Translations under genes and position numbers: made by a program | NCBI GenBank assembly: GCA_039698075.1 | Contig: JBDKTJ010000074.1 | Location: 1 to 64,000 of the forward strand | Direction of reading: 5' to 3' | DNA: 64,000 nucleotides | Source of the DNA: JAJFVC01 sp039698075 | GTDB lineage: Bacteria > Planctomycetota > Planctomycetia > Pirellulales > Thermoguttaceae | Shown here: piece by piece, positions 25,141 through 35,603 of the stretch | Position numbering within the stretch: the stretch's first letter is position 1 | Layout of the letters: every line of letters begins with the position of its first letter | Notes under the pieces: generated by a model | Database searches by the model: none | The model's input: the letters and a program-made list of their open reading frames with translations, nothing else | Told to the model about the DNA's origin: nothing

Positions 25141-28100
25141 TTAGTCTTTGGTGGTTGGCTGTCCAACGTTTTTCGACCGTCCGACCAGAGAGCGAATGAC
25201 GTAGAAAAACACGGGGGCCAGGAAGATTCCAAACAGCGTCACGCCGATCATCCCGCTGAAGACGGCCAGTCCTAAGGCCCGTCGCATTTCGGCGCCGGCG
25301 CCCTCGGCCATCACCAGCGGCAGCACGCCAAAGATGAACGCCAGCGAGGTCATGAGAATGGGTCGCAACCGCAATCGGCTGGCTTCGAGCGCCGCCTCGC
25401 GAAGCGGCTTGCCTTCCTCTTCTTGTTGCTTGGCAAACTCAACGATCAAGATGGCGTTCTTGCCGGCCAATCCGACCAAAACGACAAACCCAATTTGCGT
25501 GAAGATGTTCATGTCCATGCCCATCATGGCCACGCCGGTGATGGAGCAAAGCAGGCACATCGGCACGACCAGAATCACGGCCAGCGGCAGCGACCAGCTT
25601 TCGTATTGAGCGGCCAGAACAAGGAAGACGAATACGACGCCCAACGCGAACACGTACAATGCGGCGTTGCCGGCGTCCAGTTGCAGGAAGGTTAAATCCG
25701 TCCAACTGGAGGCCATCGAAGGCGGCAGATTTTGTCGGGCAATCTCCTGCATCATGTCGATCGCCTGGCCCGAGCTGACGCCTGGCGACGAATCGCCGGT
25801 GATCGCGGTGGACGAGTACATGTTGTATCGCATCACGACGACCGGCCCGCTGGTGTCGCGGACGTCCATCATCGCGCCAAGGCGAATCATCTGGCCATCG
25901 CGGTTGCGTACTTGAAGCTGCAAGATATCAGGCACCTTCTTGCGGAACTCCTGATTGGCCTGGACGTTCACCTGCCAAATGCGTCCGAACTGGTTGAAGT
26001 TGTTGACGTAGTAGGAACCGAGATAGACCTGAAGTGTGTCAAACAGGTCGCTCACTTGCACACCGAGCGACATGCACTTGGTTCGATCGATTTCCAAGAA
26101 CAGCCATGGCGTGTTCGCCCGGGAAATGTTGAATAGACCATGCAGGCCCGGCGTTCGATTGCCTTGGGCGACGATCTGATCGCCGACACGTTGTAATTCG
26201 CCGAGTCCCAGATTGCCGCGGTCCTCGACGATCATTTTGAAGCCGCCGGTCGTGCCGAGTCCGTCGATCGGCGGCGCGCCGAAAGCCGTAACCAGCGCCC
26301 CACTCACTTCCTTTTCGCAACGCTCGCGAATGATGGCGGCCACCGCGTCGGCCGATTGACTCGGATCGCGACGTTTGTCGAACTCTTCGAGCATGACGTA
26401 CATTGAGCCGAGGTTTGGCGCGTTGGCGCCCAGGATTAGCGACTGGCCCGAGATGCCCACCGTGTGGGCGACGCCCTTGGTCTCGTGAACGATCTTTTCG
26501 ATTCGGGACATCACCTTGCGAGTTCGCTCGACCGAGGCGGCGTCTGGTAACTGCACGTTCAGCAGCAGGTAGCCTTTGTCTTGTCTGGGAATGAAGCCGG
26601 TCGGTGTGCGATTGAATTGCCAATAGGTGACGCCCAATAATCCAGCGTACACGAGCATGGTCAACAGGCTGATGCGAATCAGCCCGCCGACCATCCGTAC
26701 GTAGATCGACGTGCTGATGTTGAACGTCTGATTGAATAGCCGGAAAAACCAGCCCAGCAACACGTCGAGCAGCCAACTGAGCGGATCGCGGCGTCCGGAG
26801 CGGGGACGCAGCAGGATGGCCGCCAACGCCGGGCTGAACGTCAACGAGTTAAAGGCTGAAATCATGGTCGACACGGCGATCGTCACGGCGAACTGACGGA
26901 AGAACTGGCCGCTGATTCCTCCCAGAAAAGCCGCCGGAATGAACACGGCGAACAACACCAACGCCACGGCGATTACTGGGCCGGTCACTTCGTCCATCGC
27001 TTTGCGGGCCGCGTCGCGAGGCGACATGCCCTCGTCCAGCCACCGCTCGATGTTCTCGACCACCACGATGGCGTCGTCCACGACGATGCCGATGGCCAGA
27101 ACCAATCCGAAGAGCGACAGATTGTTGAGCGAAAAGCCCATCGCGGCCATTGCGGCGAACGTGCCGATGATGGCCACCGGGACGGCGACCAGCGGAATGA
27201 TCGCGGCGCGCCAGCTCTGCAAGAAGGCCAGCATCACCAAGGCAACCAGGATGATCGCGTCACGTAGCGTCTTGAAGACCTCGCGGATCGACTCCCGCAC
27301 GAACGGCGTCGTGTCATAGACGATTTTGTAGTCCAACCCATCGGGGAACCGTTTTTTCAGTTCCTCCATCTTCGCGTACACTTCCCGCGAGGTTTCCAAT
27401 GCGTTCGAACCAGGCAACTGGAAGACGTTCATTGCGACCGAAGGACGGCCGTCCAGGGTGCACGACTGATCGTATTGCTGCGAACCAAGCACCACGCTGG
27501 CCACGTCGCGCAACCGGACGATGCCGGTCGAGGTGGACCGTGAAGAGTCGCTGCTCGGCTGGCTTGTGGGCGAGTCGGACGTCGATTGACCGGAGGCGAT
27601 CGACTGCAAATCGAGCGACACCGGATTGCCCGAGCCGGCCTTGACGATGATGTCGGCGAACTGTTCTGGGTTGACCAGCCGGCCAAGCGTGTTGATGGTC
27701 AATTGGAACTGCTGACCCTTGGGCGCGGGCTCTTGGCCGATCTGTCCGGCGGCCACTTGCAGATTTTGCTGTGAAATGGCCGTCACCACGTCGTCGGCCG
27801 AAAGGCTCAACGCGGCCAACCGATCGGGATCGAGCCATGCTCGCAGGCTGTAATCGCGCTGACCGAAATAGGTGACGTCGGCCACACCGGGCAGCCGACC
27901 CAGTTCGTCGCGCAGATAGATGGTTGCGTAGTTGCTCAAAAAGATGTCGTCATAGCGTCCGTCGGGCGAGATCAAATTGACGATCATCAACGTGTTTGGC
28001 GAAATCTTCTTGACCGAAATGCCTTCGTTTTGGACCAACTGCGGAATAACCGGCAATGCCAGCGAGACGCGGTTTTGAACCAGCACCTGGGCCATGTCCG

Positions 28101-28401
28101 AGTTCATGCCGAGCTTGAACGTGACGGTGAGCCGATAGGTGCCGTCGTTCGTGGCTTGCGACGACATGTACATCATGCCTTCGACGCCGCTGACTTGTTC
28201 TTCGATCGGAGCGGCCACCGTGTCGCGGACCGTCTCGGAATTGGCGCCCGGATAAAACGCGGTCACTAACACCGTGGGCGGCGTCACCTCGGGGTACTGG
28301 GCCACGGGCAACGTGAACACGGCCACGCCGCCGGCCAGTACGAATACGATCGACAGCACGGTGGCGAAGATCGGACGATCAATGAAGAAATGGGAAATCA
28401 T
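25141..28401 (-). CDS. RND-family hydrophobic/amphiphilic efflux permease (HAE1), second copy
   Basis: A proton-driven inner-membrane pump of the AcrB/MexB class, 1086 residues, with 12 predicted membrane segments and two large periplasmic loops. It opens with MISHFFIDRPIFATVLSIV; the proton-relay pair is in GIVVDDAIVVVENI, and the TM10 lysine in GLAGKNAILIVEFA. A short Ser/Thr-rich insert (residues 257-293) interrupts the first periplasmic domain just before VRLRDVA. The start is the ATG at 28401, which overlaps the upstream permease stop by four bases and has GAGG upstream; a longer frame is not needed. It is the last gene of the adaptor-permease-permease operon. Confidence 0.94.
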   Translation of the reverse strand: MISHFFIDRPIFATVLSIVFVLAGGVAVFTLPVAQYPEVTPPTVLVTAFYPGANSETVRDTVAAPIEEQVSGVEGMMYMSSQATNDGTYRLTVTFKLGMNSDMAQVLVQNRVSLALPVIPQLVQNEGISVKKISPNTLMIVNLISPDGRYDDIFLSNYATIYLRDELGRLPGVADVTYFGQRDYSLRAWLDPDRLAALSLSADDVVTAISQQNLQVAAGQIGQEPAPKGQQFQLTINTLGRLVNPEQFADIIVKAGSGNPVSLDLQSIASGQSTSDSPTSQPSSDSSRSTSTGIVRLRDVASVVLGSQQYDQSCTLDGRPSVAMNVFQLPGSNALETSREVYAKMEELKKRFPDGLDYKIVYDTTPFVRESIREVFKTLRDAIILVALVMLAFLQSWRAAIIPLVAVPVAIIGTFAAMAAMGFSLNNLSLFGLVLAIGIVVDDAIVVVENIERWLDEGMSPRDAARKAMDEVTGPVIAVALVLFAVFIPAAFLGGISGQFFRQFAVTIAVSTMISAFNSLTFSPALAAILLRPRSGRRDPLSWLLDVLLGWFFRLFNQTFNISTSIYVRMVGGLIRISLLTMLVYAGLLGVTYWQFNRTPTGFIPRQDKGYLLLNVQLPDAASVERTRKVMSRIEKIVHETKGVAHTVGISGQSLILGANAPNLGSMYVMLEEFDKRRDPSQSADAVAAIIRERCEKEVSGALVTAFGAPPIDGLGTTGGFKMIVEDRGNLGLGELQRVGDQIVAQGNRTPGLHGLFNISRANTPWLFLEIDRTKCMSLGVQVSDLFDTLQVYLGSYYVNNFNQFGRIWQVNVQANQEFRKKVPDILQLQVRNRDGQMIRLGAMMDVRDTSGPVVVMRYNMYSSTAITGDSSPGVSSGQAIDMMQEIARQNLPPSMASSWTDLTFLQLDAGNAALYVFALGVVFVFLVLAAQYESWSLPLAVILVVPMCLLCSITGVAMMGMDMNIFTQIGFVVLVGLAGKNAILIVEFAKQQEEEGKPLREAALEASRLRLRPILMTSLAFIFGVLPLVMAEGAGAEMRRALGLAVFSGMIGVTLFGIFLAPVFFYVIRSLVGRSKNVGQPTTKD

Positions 28402-31400
28402 GACGGAGTGCCTCGTCTTTTTGCCGCGGTGCGTCGGTGGAACGTTTGAAGCCCCAAGCCGGCGACTGCTCCCGCTCCGGCGCCGAATGTTAACGCCCAG
28501 CCGAGCCCCAACCAGCCGAGCTTTGCCAAGATCAATCCGAGTCCGAGCCCCAACCCCATGCACAACAGTGCGGTGCCGATCCATTGCGTTGCACGGGCCG
28601 TAAACATACGAGTTTCTCCCAGCCCGTTGATGACGTAGAAGAACACAGGCGTCAGGAAGACGCCGAACAGCGTGACGCCCACCATGCCGCTAAAAACGGC
28701 TGTGCCCAACGAACGGCGCATTTCGGCGCCGGCTCCCTGGGCGATCACCAATGGCACCACGCCGAGGATGAATGCCAGCGACGTCATCAAAATCGGCCGC
28801 AATCGCAATCGTGATGCCTCGCAGGTGGCCTCCCATCGCGGCCGGCCTTCTTCGCGCAGCCGTTTGGCGAACTCGACGATAAGGATCGAGTTCTTGCAGG
28901 CCAACCCGACCAAAACGACCAGCCCGATCTGAACGAAAATATTTACGGCCATGTGGTTTCTTAGCACACCGATTACCGAACAGAGCAAGCACAGCGGCAC
29001 GACCAGGATGACGGCCATCGGCAGCGCCCAACTTTCGTATAAGGCCGCCAATGCTAGAAAAACGCAAATCACGGCCAGCGCGAAGACGTACATTGCGGTG
29101 TCGCCGGCGCGAATTTGCATGAACATCAACTCGGTCCATTCCTTATTCATGCACAATGGCAGCGTCTCGTCGGCCAGATGGTTGATGGCGTTGATGGCTT
29201 CGCCCGAACTGCTGCCGGGTCGAATGCCGCCGTTGATGGCCGCGGCCGTGTAAAGGTTGTAGCGGTTGATGAACACGGGGCCGCCGATTTCTCGCGGCGT
29301 GGCTAATGCGCCGATCGGGACCATTTCTTGGAGACCGTTGCGAACCTTCAGCAGATTGAAGGCGTCGGTGTGGTTGCGGTATTTTCCTTCGGCTTGGATG
29401 TTCACTTGCCAATGGCGGCCGAAGGCGTTGAAATTGTTGACGTACAGCGAGCCTAAATAGACTTGCAGCGTGTCGTTGAAGTCGCCGATCGCCACACCGA
29501 CCGATCGGACTTTCGTGCGGTCCACGTCCAAATAGAGTTGTGGCGTGTTCGAGCGAAACTGGGATGATACGCCGAGCAGATCCGATTGTCTTCGCAGCCG
29601 ATCGACCAACCGTTCGGTTTGCGAATCGAGTTCTTCGAGCCCTAGTCCGCTACGATCCTCGACCATTAGCTTGAATCCGCCGGCGACGCTCAGGCCTGGG
29701 ATGGGCGGCGCGCCGAACGCCAACACTTGGGCGTCGCGGATTTCCGCGTTCCACTGTTTTCGAAGTTGGGCCATGATCGCATCAGCCGTCAAATCCGGCG
29801 AGCGACGTTTTTCAAACGGATCGAGCACGATGAACACGGACCCGAAGTTCGAGCCGTTGGCCGACTGGATGAACGAATAGCCGGCCACGGTGATCACATG
29901 GGCCACGCCTTTGGTCTTTTGAGCGATGGACGACACGTTGGCCAGCACTGCTCGGGTGCGCTGCAATGACGTGGCGTCGGGCAATTGCACGTTGGCGATC
30001 ACGCGGCCCTGATCCTGCTCGGGCACGAATCCTTGCGGCGCGGCGCGAAACGTCGTATAAGTCAAAACCAACAGGCCGCCATAGCCGATGAGCACCAACA
30101 GATTGATTCGCAACAGCCGACCGACGAGCCATGCGTAACCGCCGGTGCATCGTTGAAACGTTGCGTTGAAAAGTCGGAAAAACCAGCCCAATGAGACGTC
30201 AAGCAACCACGTGATCGGGTCGCGTCGTGCGACGTGTCGAGGACGCAACAGGAGCGCAGCCAATGCCGGGCTGAGCGTCAGCGAGTTGACGGCCGAAAAA
30301 AGCGTTGATGCGGCGATCGTTACGGCGAATTGCCGGAAGAAGCTGCCTGTGATGCCGGTGATCATGGCACAGGGGACGAACACTGCGCACAGCACGACGG
30401 CGACGGCCACCACCGGTCCGGTCACTTCGTCCATGGCTTTGTACGTGGCCTCGCGCGGCGAAAGCCCTTGTTCGAGCCATCGCTCGACGTTTTCGACCAC
30501 GACAATGGCGTCGTCCACAACGATGCCGATGGCCAGCACCAATCCGAACAACGAGATGTTGTTGAGGCTGAATCCCACGGCGGCCATCACAGTGAATGTG
30601 CCGATGATGGCCACCGGCACGGCGATCATTGGAATCAGCACGGATCGCCAGCTTTGCAGGAAAAGCATCACGACAACGCCGACCAGCAGTGCGGCTTCCC
30701 AAAGTGTGCGGAACACATCGCTGACCGACTCGCGAATGAACGGCGTGGTGTCGTAGCCGATTTCGTAGTCGATGCCTTCCGGAAACCGACTCTTGAGCTC
30801 ACGCATTTTTGCCCGCACGCGCTCAGCGACGTCCAGGGCATTGGTGCCCGGCAATTGGAAAACAGCGACGCCGACGGCAGGACGTCCGTCATAGGTCGAC
30901 GCTTCGCCGTAGTTTTGGGCGCCCATTTCCACGCGGGCAACGTCGCGCAGCCGAACCACGCCGACCGAGGATGCCGGCGGCAATCCGGCCAAGGCGTTCG
31001 CCGAAAAAATATTGCCCGGTGAGGCTAAGGCCTCTTGATCGTTGATCGACAATCCTTCGATCGACCCGGCGGTCGTGCTGCTGAGGATCATTTCGACGGG
31101 CGTCGCATTGGCGCCGCCGCCGGTCGAGGCTCCACCGGAAGTGGAGACGCCGCCTTGGACGGCGCGGGGCGGCGGGGTCGGTTTTTTTACGCCCGTCGGC
31201 GTCGATAAATGCAGCAAGTTGGCAAGGCTCAGCGTGCTTGGCGACGGATTGCTCAGGCCAGGAGTTGGCAGACTGCCGGCAATCGGGACTGGCCCCTTGG
31301 GATTGGACATCACCATCGGGGGACCGTGTCCGGCCTTGACGACGATGTCGCCGAATTGCTCGGATGTGGTCAGCCGCCCGAGCGTGTCGACCGGCAGGTC

Positions 31401-32096
31401 GAAGGTCTGGCCCTCGTGGATCGGTGGCTGTCCGATGCGTCCGGCCGGCAAGTCGAGGTTTTGGCGTCGAATGGCCGTTGTGACGTCGTTCGCATTGATC
31501 CCGAGCGACGCCATTTTTTGCGGGTCGAGCCACGCGCGGATGCTGAAGTCGCGTTGGCCGAACAGCATGATGTCCGACACACCGTCGACTCGCAATAACT
31601 CGTCCTTCACGTGGATCGTCGCGTAATTGCTCAGATAAAGGTCATCGTAACGTCCGTCGGGTGAGAAAAAATCGACGATCAGCAGGATGTCGGGCATCTT
31701 CTTCTTGATCGTGACGCCTTGGCTTTGAACCTCCAGCGGCAGGATCGGCATGGCCAGCATCACCCGGTTCTGCACCATGACGAGCGCCGTGTCCAGTTCG
31801 GTCCCCAGATCAAAAGTGACAGTCAGCGTGTATGAGCCGTCGTTGCCCATCTGCGACGACATATACAGCATATTTTCGACGCCATTGACCTGCTGTTCGA
31901 TCGGCGCGGCCACGGTGTCGGCCATCACCTGGGCGCTGGCGCCGGGATAAGAAATTGACACCTGAACGGCCGGCGGAGCGATCTGCGGATATTGCGCGAT
32001 TGGCAGCCAACTGAGCGCGATGGCGCCGGTCAACACGATGACCAGCGACACGACGGTCGCAAAGATCGGCCGGTCAATGAAGAAATGCGAAAACAT
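28398..32096 (-). CDS. RND-family efflux permease (HAE1), first copy, with a long periplasmic insert
   Basis: An AcrB-class proton-driven exporter of 1232 residues, about 180 longer than AcrB. The start MFSHFFIDRPIFATVVS and the relay motif GIVVDDAIVVVENV are standard, and LACKNSILIVEFAKR supplies the TM10 lysine. A low-complexity insert at about 258-379, rich in Pro, Ser, Thr and Gly, lies in the first periplasmic domain at the same place as the shorter insert of its neighbour. A further C-terminal extension of about 70 residues adds two hydrophobic Gly/Leu-rich segments after the usual last helix, then a basic end. It sits between the adaptor gene and the second permease, overlapping the latter by four bases. 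Confidence 0.94.
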   Translation of the reverse strand: MFSHFFIDRPIFATVVSLVIVLTGAIALSWLPIAQYPQIAPPAVQVSISYPGASAQVMADTVAAPIEQQVNGVENMLYMSSQMGNDGSYTLTVTFDLGTELDTALVMVQNRVMLAMPILPLEVQSQGVTIKKKMPDILLIVDFFSPDGRYDDLYLSNYATIHVKDELLRVDGVSDIMLFGQRDFSIRAWLDPQKMASLGINANDVTTAIRRQNLDLPAGRIGQPPIHEGQTFDLPVDTLGRLTTSEQFGDIVVKAGHGPPMVMSNPKGPVPIAGSLPTPGLSNPSPSTLSLANLLHLSTPTGVKKPTPPPRAVQGGVSTSGGASTGGGANATPVEMILSSTTAGSIEGLSINDQEALASPGNIFSANALAGLPPASSVGVVRLRDVARVEMGAQNYGEASTYDGRPAVGVAVFQLPGTNALDVAERVRAKMRELKSRFPEGIDYEIGYDTTPFIRESVSDVFRTLWEAALLVGVVVMLFLQSWRSVLIPMIAVPVAIIGTFTVMAAVGFSLNNISLFGLVLAIGIVVDDAIVVVENVERWLEQGLSPREATYKAMDEVTGPVVAVAVVLCAVFVPCAMITGITGSFFRQFAVTIAASTLFSAVNSLTLSPALAALLLRPRHVARRDPITWLLDVSLGWFFRLFNATFQRCTGGYAWLVGRLLRINLLVLIGYGGLLVLTYTTFRAAPQGFVPEQDQGRVIANVQLPDATSLQRTRAVLANVSSIAQKTKGVAHVITVAGYSFIQSANGSNFGSVFIVLDPFEKRRSPDLTADAIMAQLRKQWNAEIRDAQVLAFGAPPIPGLSVAGGFKLMVEDRSGLGLEELDSQTERLVDRLRRQSDLLGVSSQFRSNTPQLYLDVDRTKVRSVGVAIGDFNDTLQVYLGSLYVNNFNAFGRHWQVNIQAEGKYRNHTDAFNLLKVRNGLQEMVPIGALATPREIGGPVFINRYNLYTAAAINGGIRPGSSSGEAINAINHLADETLPLCMNKEWTELMFMQIRAGDTAMYVFALAVICVFLALAALYESWALPMAVILVVPLCLLCSVIGVLRNHMAVNIFVQIGLVVLVGLACKNSILIVEFAKRLREEGRPRWEATCEASRLRLRPILMTSLAFILGVVPLVIAQGAGAEMRRSLGTAVFSGMVGVTLFGVFLTPVFFYVINGLGETRMFTARATQWIGTALLCMGLGLGLGLILAKLGWLGLGWALTFGAGAGAVAGLGLQTFHRRTAAKRRGTPS

Positions 32097-32194
32097 CGAC
32101 CTCGCGTCCTCTACAGGGCTGATCCCAAAACCGTTTGCGGCTTCAAGTTTTTTTTCGGCCGTGGGCGATCCGGTTGGTGGTTTTGAGCGGATTC

Positions 32195-33391
32195 TTAGTG
32201 TTCATCAGGAGATTGGGCGAAGCTGGGCATCGGCTTCTCTTCCGCCTTGACGGTCATGTTGGGCCGCACCTGCTGAAGCCCGCTGGTGACAACTCGCTCA
32301 TCGCCTTTTAGCCCCGTGGCGATCACTCGCAGGCCGTCGTCTTGTAACGCGCCGACCGTGACTCGTCGATATTGGATTTTTTTGTCGGCGTCGACCACGT
32401 AGACGTACTTCAAACCCTGATCGGATCCGATCGCGCGATCGACGACCAAAATGGCCGGATGTTTGGCGCCCAGTGGTAAATGGACCCGGACGAACATGCC
32501 TGGCGAGAGCAGCCGCACACCGTGCGCCGGCTTAGAATTGGGAAACTTGCCGCGGACCGAAATGCTGCCGGTGTTCGGGTTCACCTGATTGTTGAGGAAA
32601 TCGACCAGGCCGCGATGGCGATAGTCGGTTTCGCCCTGCAACGCGATGTAGACCGGAATGCCGCCTTCCCGATAGGGCTTGATATTGCCGCTGTTGACCG
32701 CCTTGCGAATGCGCAGCAGCGTGCCTTCGTCCATGTCGAAATAGACGTACATCGGATCGAGCGAAACAACGGTGGTCAGGAGCGATTGGTCCTGAACCGC
32801 CAGGTTGCCAAGCGTCATGAAGTAGCGACTCACCTGTCCGTCGATCGGCGACGTAACCCGGGTGAAACTGAGATTCAGAGTGTACATCTCCAAGCTGGCT
32901 TGATAGGCGTGAACTGCCGCCTCGGCCTCATCGACTGCCGCTTTGTCTTGGTCAAGCTGTTGAACGCTGACCGCGCCTGGCGTTTTGGCTACTTCTTTGT
33001 CGCGGGCGTAGTTCGCTTTGGCCAACTCCAGTTGAGCCTTGTACAAGTTGACCTGTCCGACGGCCTGATCGTATTGCGCCTTGTAGGGCCGCGGATCAAC
33101 CAAAAACAGAAGTTCACCCTTCTTGACCTCCATTCCTTCTTCAAACGGCATCTCCATCAAATAGCCACTGACCCGGGCGCGGATGTCCACCGAGTTGACT
33201 GCGTTGGTCCGCCCGGTGAAGTCCGCGTAGTCGGTGACGTCGTTCCGCACCGGGAGACTAACCTGAACTACCGGCGGTTCCACGGACGCCACTTTTGGCG
33301 TTTTCGGTTGGCAGCCAACCGTCAGTACCGACACGAAACCAATCCACCAGAACGACGGAATTTGATCAAGATAACGACGCACGGTAGGCAT
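32195..33391 (-). CDS. RND efflux periplasmic adaptor (membrane fusion) lipoprotein
   Basis: A 398-residue AcrA/MexA-type adaptor that joins the inner-membrane pumps to an outer-membrane channel. The leader ends in LTVGC (Cys27), a lipobox, so it is probably lipid-anchored. The domain order is usual: a lipoyl half (VDIRARVSGYLMEMPFEEGMEVKKGELLF), a coiled-coil hairpin with many Ala/Glu/Lys (residues about 105-165), the second lipoyl half (TRVTSPIDGQVSR), a beta-barrel and the membrane-proximal domain (IQYRRVTVG). It heads an operon with two permeases and is divergent from the outer-membrane factor gene, about 100 bases away. Confidence 0.94.
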   Translation of the reverse strand: MPTVRRYLDQIPSFWWIGFVSVLTVGCQPKTPKVASVEPPVVQVSLPVRNDVTDYADFTGRTNAVNSVDIRARVSGYLMEMPFEEGMEVKKGELLFLVDPRPYKAQYDQAVGQVNLYKAQLELAKANYARDKEVAKTPGAVSVQQLDQDKAAVDEAEAAVHAYQASLEMYTLNLSFTRVTSPIDGQVSRYFMTLGNLAVQDQSLLTTVVSLDPMYVYFDMDEGTLLRIRKAVNSGNIKPYREGGIPVYIALQGETDYRHRGLVDFLNNQVNPNTGSISVRGKFPNSKPAHGVRLLSPGMFVRVHLPLGAKHPAILVVDRAIGSDQGLKYVYVVDADKKIQYRRVTVGALQDDGLRVIATGLKGDERVVTSGLQQVRPNMTVKAEEKPMPSFAQSPDEH

Positions 33392-33493
33392 CCTTCTTGG
33401 GTAATGGCTGGTTATTTTCCTTATCGTGGATGACGGGGGTATTTGGCTAAGATCGGAAAAATATGTTCGTTAGTTAAAACTGAACTGTATTTG

Positions 33494-35131
33494 ATGGAAT
33501 TGCCGATAATTCCGATTATGCAGCCCCTCAGAATCAAACACCCTGCCCCGATTGATCGGTGTGCCGTCGGCTTGTTGGTCATTTTGGCGACCGCTCTGAG
33601 TGGTTGCACGTCGTTGCGGGATTATGTGCACAACGGATTCAAGGTCGGGCCCAACTATAGCCAGCCGTCGGCCGATGTGGCCGGGCAGTGGATCGACGCC
33701 GACGATCAACGTGTTTCGACCAATGAGGAAGAACAGGTCCGTTGGTGGACGGTTTTCGACGACGAGAAACTCAACGGGCTGATCGATGAAGCTTATCGGC
33801 AGAACTTGAGCCTGCGCGAGGCCGGTTGCCGGGTGTTGGAGGCCAGGGCCCAGTTGGGAATCGCCACAGGTCAGTTGTTCCCGCAATCGCAAAATATTAC
33901 GGGCGGATACTCGCGTGACGCTTTCAGCCGCCTGGCCCCGAATACCGAACCCATCCAGACGGCTTTTGCCGATCAGTGGAACTACGGATTCAACCTGAGT
34001 TGGGAACTGGACTGTTGGGGTCGGTTTCGCCGAGCCGTCGAGTCGAACCGAGCTACGTGGGTGGCGTCGATCGAGGATTACGACGCCACGCTGGTGACGT
34101 TGTTGGGCGACATGGCCTCGAATTATGTGCAGATGCGAACGATTCAAGAGCGTATCGCCTGCACCGAAGCGAACGTGCATTTGCAGCGCGAGACGTTGAC
34201 GATCACCGAAGCGAGATTTCGAGGCGGTACGACCAGTGAGTTGGACGTTTTTCAGGCTCGCAGCACGTTGGAGCAGACGCAGGCACAAATTGCTGAGTTG
34301 CAGATTCAGCTTCGGCAGGTGACGAACCAGTTGTGTATCTTGTTGGGCAAGCCGCCTGAAGAGTTGGTGAATCGGCTAGGGCACGCAACGATTCCGACGG
34401 CGCCGACGGAAGCGATCGTCGGCATTCCGGCCGATTTGCTGAGGCGTCGGCCCGACGTGCGGAAGGCTGAACGGCTGGCTGCCGCGCAGTGTGCCGAGAT
34501 TGGCGTGGCGGAGGCTGATTTCTATCCGGCCTTTTCGATCAACGGCACGCTCGGCTATTCGGCCCAACAGTTTGGCAATGTGTTTCGTCCGCGAGCCTTC
34601 AATTCGTCGGTCGGGCCGTCGTTCCAGTGGAATGTGCTGAACTACGGCCGTCTGCTGAATGACGTCCGATTTCAAAATGCAAAATTTCAAGAACTCGTGT
34701 TCGCCTATCAGCAAAAAGTGTTGAATGCCAATCGAGAGGCGGAGAACGGATTGGTGACGTTCTTGCGAGCCCAACAACGCACAAAGCATCAGGCGGTCAG
34801 CGTGCAGCAGGCTCAAAAAGCAGTTGTCGTCGTATTGGCTCAATACAAAGCCGGCACGGCCGATTTCACCCGCGTCACCCAAGTGGAGCAGGCGCTGGTT
34901 CAACAAGAAGACGTCTTGGCGCAGGCCCGGGGTGAAATCGCCACGGGCCTGATCCAAGTGTATCGGGCGTTGGGCGGCGGATGGCAAATCCGGCTGGACG
35001 ACCAAGCGTCGTCGGATTCCATCGTCGCGACGACTCCGAGTCCGGCCGCGGCTCCAACCAAGCCGCCCAAATCGGTCGACGAAAACTTGCCAATTCCGAT
35101 TCCCGAACCGTCGCCGATTACTTCGCCTTGA
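33494..35131 (+). CDS. NodT/TolC-family outer-membrane efflux lipoprotein
   Basis: An outer-membrane factor of about 545 residues that would complete the tripartite pump encoded divergently. A lipobox ATALSGC follows a hydrophobic stretch, so the protein is a lipoprotein of the NodT type. The family signature KVGPNYSQPSADV is just after it; two homologous halves follow, with helix motifs such as LIDEAYRQNLSLREAG and EARFRGGTTSELDVFQARSTLEQ (given as patterns), and VGIPADLLRRRPDVRKAE in the second half. The start is not settled: ATG codons at 33494 and 33518 both give a good signal. It overlaps the end of the convergent hsp20 gene by 14 bases. Confidence 0.92.
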   Translation: MELPIIPIMQPLRIKHPAPIDRCAVGLLVILATALSGCTSLRDYVHNGFKVGPNYSQPSADVAGQWIDADDQRVSTNEEEQVRWWTVFDDEKLNGLIDEAYRQNLSLREAGCRVLEARAQLGIATGQLFPQSQNITGGYSRDAFSRLAPNTEPIQTAFADQWNYGFNLSWELDCWGRFRRAVESNRATWVASIEDYDATLVTLLGDMASNYVQMRTIQERIACTEANVHLQRETLTITEARFRGGTTSELDVFQARSTLEQTQAQIAELQIQLRQVTNQLCILLGKPPEELVNRLGHATIPTAPTEAIVGIPADLLRRRPDVRKAERLAAAQCAEIGVAEADFYPAFSINGTLGYSAQQFGNVFRPRAFNSSVGPSFQWNVLNYGRLLNDVRFQNAKFQELVFAYQQKVLNANREAENGLVTFLRAQQRTKHQAVSVQQAQKAVVVVLAQYKAGTADFTRVTQVEQALVQQEDVLAQARGEIATGLIQVYRALGGGWQIRLDDQASSDSIVATTPSPAAAPTKPPKSVDENLPIPIPEPSPITSP

Positions 35132-35603
35132 CCTCAATCCGCTTGGCCTGAGCCGAGGCGGTTTTCGGCAGCTTCAGCGTCAACACGCCGTTGGCGTACT
35201 GGGCATCGACATGTTCGGTGTCGAGTCCGTCGGGCAACGGAACGATTCGACGGAATGAACCGTAGCGGGTCTCGCTGTGGTAGACGCCTTTTTCTTTCCG
35301 TTCGCTCGACTCGTGTTTCTCGCCGCTGAGGACCAGTTGGTTGCCGGTTACCGAGACCTCAAGATCTTTCGGATCGACGCCAGGCACCTCGGCCTGGATC
35401 GTCAGTTCCTTGTCGTTCTCGGCGATGTCGACGGCCGGCGACCATTTGTCCGACCAACCCAACGACGGCCAATCCATGGCCTGGAAGGGCTCTCGCAAGA
35501 ATGCGTCGAACAAGCGATCCATTTCGCCTCGCAGCGCCACCAGCGGCGACAATTCGTTCGATCGACCTTCTGGTTGTTTGTTTTTCCAAGGGATTAAACT
35601 CAT
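35118..35603 (-). CDS. Small heat-shock protein, Hsp20 family (third in operon)
   Basis: ATP-independent holdase chaperone with an alpha-crystallin domain, 161 residues. The N-terminal region (residues 1-45) with REMDRLFDAFLREPF is variable. The crystallin domain runs from about 53 to 150 with AVDIAENDKELTIQAEVPGVDPKDLEVSVTGNQLVLSGE as pattern, and the SFRRIVPLP and NGVLTLKLPKT strands. The C-terminal I/V-x-I/V motif RIEVKAK is present. It is the last of three Hsp20 genes and its start overlaps the previous stop by four bases. The end overlaps the outer-membrane factor gene on the other strand by 14 bases. Confidence 0.93.
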   Translation of the reverse strand: MSLIPWKNKQPEGRSNELSPLVALRGEMDRLFDAFLREPFQAMDWPSLGWSDKWSPAVDIAENDKELTIQAEVPGVDPKDLEVSVTGNQLVLSGEKHESSERKEKGVYHSETRYGSFRRIVPLPDGLDTEHVDAQYANGVLTLKLPKTASAQAKRIEVKAK

